Below, piece by piece: positions 36,482 to 43,683 of a DNA stretch of 43,683 bases. Within the stretch, counting starts at the first letter, position 1. Every line of letters begins with the position of its first letter. A program made the translations under genes and the position numbers. Source of the DNA: an uncultured Chromatiaceae bacterium (GTDB taxonomy: Bacteria > Pseudomonadota > Gammaproteobacteria > Tenderiales > Tenderiaceae). The stretch covers positions 1 through 43,683 of the forward strand of contig CALZIQ010000015.1 of assembly GCA_945787735.1 (NCBI GenBank), read 5' to 3'. The notes beneath the pieces are model-generated. The model did not search any database. It worked only from the letters and a program-made list of their open reading frames with translations, and was not told the DNA's origin.

Positions 36482-39361
36482 CTAACCCACAGCGCGTAAA
36501 GTGCGCCCTTTTTCTTCTGCTCTGCCATTCAATGCGGCCCCCACCAGCTCGGCCTGTGCCGCTTGATGGGCATACAATGAACCCTCCGCAGGGGCAGCAT
36601 ATTCGGAACGGCCTGCATACAAAACCCGTTGTTTGTCTGTAGCCAAATCGCGCAAGCGTGGATGAATGAAATACCATGCCCCCTGATTTTTGGGCTCTTC
36701 CTGGCACCAGACAATTTCATTCGCCTTGCTGTAACGGTCAAAGACCTCTGCCAGTTTCTCTGCCGGCAGAGGGTAGAGCTGTTCAAGACGTACGATAACT
36801 ACGTCCTTGAGTTTCAGTTCACGGCGTTTTTCCAGCAAATCAAAATAGACCTTGCCGGTACACACCACAATGCGTTTTACCTGCGCCGGTTTGATATTAT
36901 CAATCTCGTCAATCACAGCTTCAAAGCTGCCTTTGCTCAGATCATCAAGGCTTGAGGTGGATAGTTTGTGTCTTAGCAGACTCTTAGGCGACATGACAAT
37001 CAATGGTTTACGATAGGGGCGCATCACCTGGCGTCGTAGCATGTGGAACATCTGCGCTGGTGTGGTGGGATAAACTACCTGCATATTATCGCAGGCACAC
37101 AGTTGCAGATAACGCTCTAAACGTGCTGATGAATGTTCTGGTCCCTGGCCGTCATAACCGTGCGGCAGCATCATCACTAATCCACACAGACGACCCCACT
37201 TCACTTCACCGGCACTGATGAATTGATCTATTACCACTTGGGCACCATTGGCAAAATCACCGAACTGTGCCTCCCAGATCACCAGCGTTTCTGGCGATGC
37301 GGTGGAATAGCCATATTCATAACCAAGCACAGCCTCTTCTGACAGCAGCGAATCAATCACGCGGAAGTGTGCCTGATCTTCCCCCATATTCTGCAATGGC
37401 ACGTAGGCATCACGCTCATTCAATCTATGGTAGACCGCATGGCGGTGAAAGAAGGTGCCACGGCCGCTGTCCTGCCCGGAAAGCCTAATCGGATGTCCAT
37501 CGAGCAGCAAACCGCCGTAGGCGACATTTTCGGCAAACCCCCAATCGATTGGCAACTCACCTTTGGCCATTTTTCGCCTGTCCTCCAACACCTTAGCAGC
37601 GCGAGAGTGGACTTCAAACCCCTCGGGTAGCGTGGTGAGCGATTTGGCTACCTGCTTGATGGCTTTGGCCGTCATACTGGTATCGCAGGGATGAGTCCAA
37701 TGGATATTTTTGTAGCGTGTCCAGTCTATCGCAAACGCTTTATCTACATCGGAGCTGAGTTCGCGTGATACAAGTTTACCGGCATCGAGCATGGCACGAT
37801 AATCATCAAGCATGCCGTCGGCATCTTCTTGTGTGACTACCTCCTCATCCAATAAACGCTTTGCATAGAGTTTGACAGTGGTCTCATGACTACGGATTTT
37901 CTGATACATCACCGGCTGAGTCACTGCCGGTTCGTCGGCCTCATTATGGCCATGGCGGCGATAACAGACCAGATCGATAACCACATCGCTGTTGAACTGC
38001 TGGCGGTAATCCAATGCCAGCTGGGTGACGAAGACCACTGCCTCGGGGTCATCGCTATTGACGTGAAAGATCGGCGCCTGAATCATGCGTGCCACTTCGG
38101 TACAGTACATGGTCGAGCGCGCATCCAGAGGATTACTGGTGGTAAAACCAATCTGGTTGTTGATGATGATATGAACCGTGCCACCCGTGGTAAATCCACG
38201 CGCCTGCGACATATTCAAGGTTTCCATCACCACACCCTGGCCGGCAAATGCTGCGTCACCATGAATCAACACTGGCAATACCTGGCTTCCATTCAAGTCA
38301 CGGCGACGATGTTGTCGGGCACGCACCGACCCTTCAACCACAGGGTTAACAATTTCAAGATGCGATGGATTGAATGCCAGCGCCAGATGCACAGTGCCGC
38401 CCGGGGTTTTCATGTCGGATGAAAAGCCCTGGTGGTACTTCACATCTCCACAGGTGTTCCCTGCAATATCACAAACACCTTCAAACTCTTGAAACAGATG
38501 GGCCGGATTCTTGCCCATGATATTGACCAGCACATTCAGCCTGCCTCGATGGGCCATGCCGACTACGGCCTCTTTTACATTCTGACTGCCGGCACGCCAA
38601 ACCAACTCATCCAATAGGGGAATCAGGCTCTCGCCACCCTCGAGTGAAAAACGTTTTTGCCCCACGTACTTGGTATGCAGATATTGCTCCAGACCTTCAG
38701 CACAAATCAGTTTGCGCAGAATATGGCGACGCACTTGCTGCGAAAAATTGGCCTGTCCGCGGCTACCCTCCAGCTGTTGCTGAATCCAGCGTTTCTGGAT
38801 AGTGTCGGTGATATGCATGTATTCAGCGCCTATCGAACGGCAGTAGGTCTCTTGTAGATGGGCAAGTATTTCGCGTAGCTTTGCCTGAGGTGTACCCACA
38901 AGTGAACCGGTGCTAAAGACCGTGTCCATATCAGCCTCGGTCAAGGCGTGATAGGACGGATCCAGTTCTGAAATGGATGTTAGCTCCTGCAAACCCAATG
39001 GGTCGAGGATTGCCTTTTGATGGCCACGCACACGATAAGCATTGATAAGTTGCAGCACCGCCACCTGTTTGCTGGCGGCCACGGCAACGGAAGCCCCTGA
39101 GGCATCAGAGGACGGTCTGCCCTTATGAGAGTGAGCCAGATCGTAAAACTCCTGCCTGACAGCAGCATGGTCTACATCCGCAGTAACCGGGCCCGGCTCG
39201 AGCTGCAATTGTTCAAAATAATCCTGCCACCTCGGCTCAAGCGATGACGGGTCTTCGAGATAGCGCTGGTACAACTCCTCTACAAACGGAGCATTGGCAC
39301 CAAACAAATAGCTCTGCGCCAAAAAGCGCTGGTATCGATCCTTCGAATTTTCCTGGCTCAT
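36482..39361 (-). CDS. sucA: 2-oxoglutarate dehydrogenase E1
   Basis: A 959-residue thiamine-diphosphate enzyme, slightly longer than E. coli SucA (933). The N-terminal segment (SYLFGANAPFVEELYQRYLE) docks the complex. The ThDP/Mg motif is GDAAFAGQGVVMETLNMS through to INNQIGF, and the pyrimidine and C-terminal domains follow, with RHGHNEADEPAVTQP. It decarboxylates 2-oxoglutarate and passes succinyl to SucB. It is separated from glnB upstream by a terminator, so it probably has its own promoter in 39362-39515. The ribosome binding site (AAGGAA) sits very close to the ATG. Confidence 0.97.
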   Translation of the reverse strand: MSQENSKDRYQRFLAQSYLFGANAPFVEELYQRYLEDPSSLEPRWQDYFEQLQLEPGPVTADVDHAAVRQEFYDLAHSHKGRPSSDASGASVAVAASKQVAVLQLINAYRVRGHQKAILDPLGLQELTSISELDPSYHALTEADMDTVFSTGSLVGTPQAKLREILAHLQETYCRSIGAEYMHITDTIQKRWIQQQLEGSRGQANFSQQVRRHILRKLICAEGLEQYLHTKYVGQKRFSLEGGESLIPLLDELVWRAGSQNVKEAVVGMAHRGRLNVLVNIMGKNPAHLFQEFEGVCDIAGNTCGDVKYHQGFSSDMKTPGGTVHLALAFNPSHLEIVNPVVEGSVRARQHRRRDLNGSQVLPVLIHGDAAFAGQGVVMETLNMSQARGFTTGGTVHIIINNQIGFTTSNPLDARSTMYCTEVARMIQAPIFHVNSDDPEAVVFVTQLALDYRQQFNSDVVIDLVCYRRHGHNEADEPAVTQPVMYQKIRSHETTVKLYAKRLLDEEVVTQEDADGMLDDYRAMLDAGKLVSRELSSDVDKAFAIDWTRYKNIHWTHPCDTSMTAKAIKQVAKSLTTLPEGFEVHSRAAKVLEDRRKMAKGELPIDWGFAENVAYGGLLLDGHPIRLSGQDSGRGTFFHRHAVYHRLNERDAYVPLQNMGEDQAHFRVIDSLLSEEAVLGYEYGYSTASPETLVIWEAQFGDFANGAQVVIDQFISAGEVKWGRLCGLVMMLPHGYDGQGPEHSSARLERYLQLCACDNMQVVYPTTPAQMFHMLRRQVMRPYRKPLIVMSPKSLLRHKLSTSSLDDLSKGSFEAVIDEIDNIKPAQVKRIVVCTGKVYFDLLEKRRELKLKDVVIVRLEQLYPLPAEKLAEVFDRYSKANEIVWCQEEPKNQGAWYFIHPRLRDLATDKQRVLYAGRSEYAAPAEGSLYAHQAAQAELVGAALNGRAEEKGRTLRAVG

Positions 39362-39515
39362 TTCCTTCTATTCGCCTATTTCTGGTTGTTCTCCATAAAC
39401 TTAGTCGTCAGCGAAGAATAAAACTCAAGTGCCTCTAACAATATTTATGTAAAAAAAGATCAAATAGCCAGCACCACCTGGCATTAACCTCGATTTTCCG
39501 AGCTCCATACGGATA

Positions 39516-39546
39516 AAAGGCCCGTAAACCGTGCGGTCGGGCCTTT
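39516..39546 (-). terminator. Rho-independent terminator after glnB
   Basis: A 9-bp GC-rich stem (AAAGGCCCG at 39516-39524 with CGGGCCTTT at 39538-39546) has a 13-base loop. On the minus strand the stem is followed by TTTT. It lies 20 bases after the glnB stop and should separate the nadE-glnB transcript from sucA. Confidence 0.8.
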
Positions 39547-39566
39547 GAAAAACATATAAATGATAT

Positions 39567-39968
<402 letters not shown>

Positions 39969-41585
39969 TTATTTATAGCCAGAGGTAATCGGATAGCGCC
40001 GATCACGACCAAAGGCCTTGCGGCTGATGCGCACCCCAGGCGGCGCCTGACGACGTTTGTATTCATTGCGAATCACCATCTGTGCGATCCGGCTGACAAT
40101 CTCTTCATCGAAACCAGCGTCCACAATATCTTCGATGCACATATCATCCTCGATATACATCTCCAGAATCGGATCAAGTACTTCGTAAGGCGGTAGGCTG
40201 TCCGAGTCTTTCTGGTCCGGCGCCAACTCGGCCGAGGGTGGCCGGTCGATGACCCGCTGTGGAATCACCGGCGAAATTGTATTGCGATATTCTGACAAGC
40301 GATAGACCAGCAATTTTGGCACATCCTTAATCGGTGCATACCCCCCCGCCATATCGCCATAGAGCGTACAATAGCCCACTGACATCTCGCTCTTGTTGCC
40401 GGTGGTCAACACAATCTTGCGCTTTTTGTTGGACACCGCCATCAGGATAACGCCACGACAACGGGCTTGGATATTCTCCTCGGTGGTATCCCAAGGCTTA
40501 TCGGCGAATTCGTCTTTGAGCAGTTCAAGAAAGGTATTGAAAGCCGTTTCAATGGCGATCGTGTGACACTCTACTCCCAGTGCCTGGGCTTCCTCCTCGG
40601 CATCTTCCAGACTCATGTCAGCGGTGTAGCGCGACGGCATGCGCACACCCTCTACCCGATCCGGACCGATGGCATCTACAGCTATCGCCAAGGTCAGAGC
40701 TGAGTCGATGCCGCCAGAAAGACCAATCACCACTCCCTTGAAACCATTCTTTTCGATGTAGTCGCGTGTACCCAGTACCAGCGTTTCATAAACACTGGCT
40801 TCAAGCGACTGCGGCTCAATAATTTTTGCAGGGATGGGTTTGAGTTGTTCACCCATCTCAAACTCAGCCAAGTACAAACCTTCTTTGCAGGATTCGGCCC
40901 GCTGCGTCACCTCGCCCGCTGCATCGATCACAAACGACTGACCATCAAACACCAGCTCATCCTGACCGCCCACCAGGTTGCAATAGACAATCGGCATAGG
41001 CGCCTCTTGCAAGCGTGCTCGCATAGCCGCCTCGCGCTCCTGCCATTTGTTGATATGAAACGGTGAGGCATTGAGATTGAGCATCAATTGCGCCCCCGCC
41101 CGAGCCGATTGTGCCATTACACCGGCATGCCACATATCCTCACAGATGCTGATAGCACAACGTACACCCTTAAACTCAAACACCATCGCTTCGGTGCCTT
41201 CATGAAAATAGCGCGCCTCATCAAAGACGCTGTAATTGGGCAGATACTGTTTACGATAGACCGCGCGAATCTCGCCAGCATGAATCAAACCAGCACTATT
41301 GAACTGCCCCTCTTCAGTAACCTCCGGGTAACCCACAAGCATGGCAATGCCTGTGAGTTCCATCAGCCTATCCAGACCAGCTAGCACTCGGTGCTGTAAT
41401 CCAGGGCGCAGCAACAGATCTTCCGGCGGATAGCCGGTCAAACTCAATTCAGGGAATAACACCAAATCAGCCTGCAACTCATCGCGGGCCTGTTCAGTAA
41501 TAGAAATGATTTTCGAGACATTATTCGCAACATCACCCACCAGAAAATTCTGTTGGGCGATGGCAATACGCAGACGTTCAGACAT
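39969..41585 (-). CDS. nadE: Glutamine-dependent NAD+ synthetase
   Basis: A 538-residue two-domain enzyme. The N-terminal nitrilase-type glutaminase domain (about 1-250) has the Glu in FPELSLTGYP, the Lys region and the Cys in ISICEDMWH. The C-terminal synthetase domain has the ATP-binding loop GLSGGIDSALTLA and TTGNKSEMSVGYCTLYGDMAGG. It amidates deamido-NAD to NAD using ammonia channelled from glutamine. It sits between sucD and glnB. The ribosome binding site is not obvious. Confidence 0.96.
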   Translation of the reverse strand: MSERLRIAIAQQNFLVGDVANNVSKIISITEQARDELQADLVLFPELSLTGYPPEDLLLRPGLQHRVLAGLDRLMELTGIAMLVGYPEVTEEGQFNSAGLIHAGEIRAVYRKQYLPNYSVFDEARYFHEGTEAMVFEFKGVRCAISICEDMWHAGVMAQSARAGAQLMLNLNASPFHINKWQEREAAMRARLQEAPMPIVYCNLVGGQDELVFDGQSFVIDAAGEVTQRAESCKEGLYLAEFEMGEQLKPIPAKIIEPQSLEASVYETLVLGTRDYIEKNGFKGVVIGLSGGIDSALTLAIAVDAIGPDRVEGVRMPSRYTADMSLEDAEEEAQALGVECHTIAIETAFNTFLELLKDEFADKPWDTTEENIQARCRGVILMAVSNKKRKIVLTTGNKSEMSVGYCTLYGDMAGGYAPIKDVPKLLVYRLSEYRNTISPVIPQRVIDRPPSAELAPDQKDSDSLPPYEVLDPILEMYIEDDMCIEDIVDAGFDEEIVSRIAQMVIRNEYKRRQAPPGVRISRKAFGRDRRYPITSGYK

Positions 41586-41609
41586 GGATAATTTTAGGGC
41601 CTGTTAGCC

Positions 41610-42482
41610 CTAGGTCCCCAGCACTTCCAACATCTTGTTACCGATTTCAGCAGGCGAACGCACTACCGCCACACCAGCCGCTTCAAGCGCCTTAAACTTT
41701 TCTTCCGCCGTACCCTTGCCACCCGCAATAATGGCGCCGGCATGGCCCATGCGTTTACCCGGTGGTGCAGTCACACCAGCGATATAGGCGACGACGGGTT
41801 TGGTAACGCATGCTTTGATGTATTCAGCGGCGGCTTCTTCGGCAGTACCACCGATCTCGCCAACCATGACGATACCTTCGGTCTGCGGATCATCCTGAAA
41901 CAATTCGAGGCAATCGATAAAGTCTGTACCTTGAATCGGATCACCGCCGATACCCACACAGGTGCTTTGACCCAAACCATTGTTGGTCGTCTGGAAAACC
42001 GCCTCGTAGGTAAGCGTGCCGGAACGAGAAACAATGCCGATCTTGCCCGGCTTGTGGATGGCCCCCGGCATAATGCCGATCTTGCACTCTCCCGGCGTGA
42101 TCAGACCCGGGCAGTTGGGACCAATCAGGCGTGAGTCACTACCCGCCAGTGCGTATTTCACTTTTAGCATGTCCTGCACCGGAATGCCTTCGGTGATACA
42201 GGCGATTACGGCAATACCGGCATCGGCCGCTTCAAGAATGGCATCGGCGGCAAAGGCCGCAGGCACATAGATCATGGTGGCATCGGCACCGGTCTGTTTC
42301 ACCGCATCGGAGACTGTATCAAACACGGGTAAGTCCAAATGCTTCTGATCGCCCTTACCCGGCGTCACCCCACCGACCATCTGGGTGCCATAAGCAATGG
42401 CTTGTTCGGAATGGAAAGTCCCCTGCTTGCCGGTAAAACCCTGGCAGATAACCTTGGTGTCTTTATTGATCAGTACTGACAT
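41610..42482 (-). CDS. sucD: Succinyl-CoA synthetase, alpha subunit
   Basis: A 290-residue subunit (E. coli 289). The CoA-binding Rossmann domain has [14 protein letters not shown]. The phosphorylated active-site His lies in [18 protein letters not shown], and [10 protein letters not shown] is conserved. The start at ATG 42482 follows the sucC stop by one base; a longer in-frame start would lie inside sucC. It converts succinyl-CoA to succinate with ATP or GTP formation together with SucC. Confidence 0.97.
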   Translation of the reverse strand: MSVLINKDTKVICQGFTGKQGTFHSEQAIAYGTQMVGGVTPGKGDQKHLDLPVFDTVSDAVKQTGADATMIYVPAAFAADAILEAADAGIAVIACITEGIPVQDMLKVKYALAGSDSRLIGPNCPGLITPGECKIGIMPGAIHKPGKIGIVSRSGTLTYEAVFQTTNNGLGQSTCVGIGGDPIQGTDFIDCLELFQDDPQTEGIVMVGEIGGTAEEAAAEYIKACVTKPVVAYIAGVTAPPGKRMGHAGAIIAGGKGTAEEKFKALEAAGVAVVRSPAEIGNKMLEVLGT

Positions 42483-42483
42483 C

Positions 42484-43653
42484 TTAGTTACCCCCTTTTG
42501 AAGCGGCGACAACCTTCTGCGCCGCGTCGGTCAGATCTGCCGCACTGGTGATGGCCAATCCACTGTTATCTAACAGCTCAAGCCCCTGCTTGGCATTGGT
42601 GCCTTCAAGGCGAACGACCACCGGAATGGTGACACCCACCTCTTTCACCGCAGCGATAATGCCCTCGGCAATCAAGTTGCAACGCACAATGCCGCCGAAA
42701 ATATTCACTAGCACCGCTTTAACTTTTGAATCCGCCAGAATCAGTTTGAAGGCCTCGGCTACTTTCTCGGCGGTGGTGCCACCGCCCACATCGAGGAAGT
42801 TGGCAGGATTGCCACCGTGCAATTTGATCAGGTCCATTGTGGCCATGGCCAAACCGGCACCGTTGACCATACAACCGATCTCACCATCCAGGGTGACGTA
42901 GTTCAAACCATGTTGTTCGGCTTCGTGTTCGGTAGGATCTTCCTGTGAGGCATCCTGCATTGCTGCGATGGCCTTCTGCCGATAAAGCGCACTGCCGTCG
43001 ATGCCGACCTTGGCATCCAGCGCCAGCAAGTCACCCGCCTTGGTGATCACCAGGGGATTAATCTCCACCAGGCTTGCATCCTTTTCGGTAAACATCTTAT
43101 AGAGACCCATCAGCAGCTTGGTCATCTGCCCGGCCAAAGCCCCCGGCAGCCCCATACCAAAACTGATCTGGCGGCATTGATAAGGCATCAAACCAGCGAC
43201 CGGATCCACTGCGACTTTAATCAGCGCCTCGGGCTGATTGGCGGCCACCTCTTCGATGTCCATGCCGCCCATGGCAGATGCCATGATCACAATGCGCTCA
43301 GAGGCGCGATCCACCATCAGACTGACATATAACTCTTTGTCGATATCGCAAAGCGACTCGATCAGCACGGTGTTAATGGGTAGGCCCTTGGCATCGGTTT
43401 GGTGCGTCACCATGGTGGAACCCAGATAGCCTTCGGCGGCTGACTTGAGCTCATCCACGCTCTTGACCAGTTTCACACCACCGGCCTTACCACGACCACC
43501 AGCGTGGACCTGGGCCTTGATCACCCAGCCCTCACCGCCCAGAGTCGCGGCGGCAGCCTCTGCCTCAGCCGCAGTCTGCGCCGCCACGCCTTTGAGTACG
43601 GGCAGACCGTATTCTGCGAAAAGTTGTTTTGCTTGATATTCGTGAAGATTCAT
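42484..43653 (-). CDS. sucC: Succinyl-CoA synthetase, beta subunit
   Basis: A 389-residue subunit (E. coli 388). It has an N-terminal ATP-grasp domain ([20 protein letters not shown], then [20 protein letters not shown]) and a C-terminal ligase domain ([18 protein letters not shown], then [16 protein letters not shown]). It is the first gene of the leftward sucC-sucD-nadE-glnB series visible here. The promoter lies beyond or at the right edge. Confidence 0.97.
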   Translation of the reverse strand: MNLHEYQAKQLFAEYGLPVLKGVAAQTAAEAEAAAATLGGEGWVIKAQVHAGGRGKAGGVKLVKSVDELKSAAEGYLGSTMVTHQTDAKGLPINTVLIESLCDIDKELYVSLMVDRASERIVIMASAMGGMDIEEVAANQPEALIKVAVDPVAGLMPYQCRQISFGMGLPGALAGQMTKLLMGLYKMFTEKDASLVEINPLVITKAGDLLALDAKVGIDGSALYRQKAIAAMQDASQEDPTEHEAEQHGLNYVTLDGEIGCMVNGAGLAMATMDLIKLHGGNPANFLDVGGGTTAEKVAEAFKLILADSKVKAVLVNIFGGIVRCNLIAEGIIAAVKEVGVTIPVVVRLEGTNAKQGLELLDNSGLAITSAADLTDAAQKVVAASKGGN

Positions 43654-43683
43654 TGGCTTAGCCTTTATAGTTATCTACCTTGA

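Noticed and set aside
39362-39515. Possible sigma-70 promoter for sucA
   Set aside because: The AT-rich spacer has TTGATC with a poor -10 17 bases later; a promoter is expected here but the exact site cannot be supported.

Overview
The window looks like a chromosomal piece of a gammaproteobacterium. Two gene neighbourhoods typical of that class support this: miaA-hfq-hflX-hflK-hflC-DUF2065-hisZ-purA, and bamD divergent from rluD-pgeF. The 180-kDa NAD-glutamate dehydrogenase and the sucA/sucB/lpd and sucC/sucD sets fit as well. I cannot name the genus from sequence reading alone.

Positions 1 to about 14,350 look like an accessory, partly decayed stress and protein-quality-control region. From the left edge it holds the first codons of a CBS-domain gene and a fragment that reads as the C-terminus of protein-L-isoaspartate methyltransferase. 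That fragment is joined to the N-terminal third of an archaeal-type S-adenosylmethionine synthetase. Next come a small membrane protein, a tightly coupled CheR-like methyltransferase and phosphoribosyltransferase pair, Lon and Hsp20 with a one-base overlap, three small genes (DUF1496-like, PilZ, DUF2934), GroEL preceded by only the C-terminal half of GroES, and a 1541-residue secreted M36 metalloprotease-VWA-beta-barrel fusion. A frameshifted tyrosine-recombinase remnant lies between this block and the core genes, which suggests an old integration event.

Positions 14,690-31,029 are core genes: gdhB, a small secreted orphan, then a long leftward series (rluD, pgeF, gcvR-like, def, miaA, hfq, hflX, hflK, hflC, DUF2065, hisZ, purA). 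A 165-bp fold-back element sits between hflC and the DUF2065 gene. Positions 31,180-33,655 run rightward: a BamD-like lipoprotein carrying a C-terminal SPOR domain, bamD itself, and a nitroreductase. Positions 33,706-43,653 run leftward and encode the 2-oxoglutarate to succinate steps of the TCA cycle (sucC, sucD, then sucA, sucB, lpd). The NAD synthetase nadE and the PII sensor glnB lie between the two halves. PII binds 2-oxoglutarate and NAD is the cofactor of the dehydrogenase, so this insertion is metabolically coherent.

No rRNA, tRNA, CRISPR array or intact insertion sequence was recognised. Gene starts were moved from the longest open frame where a good ribosome binding site, family length or neighbour overlap argued for it; the reasons are given per gene.
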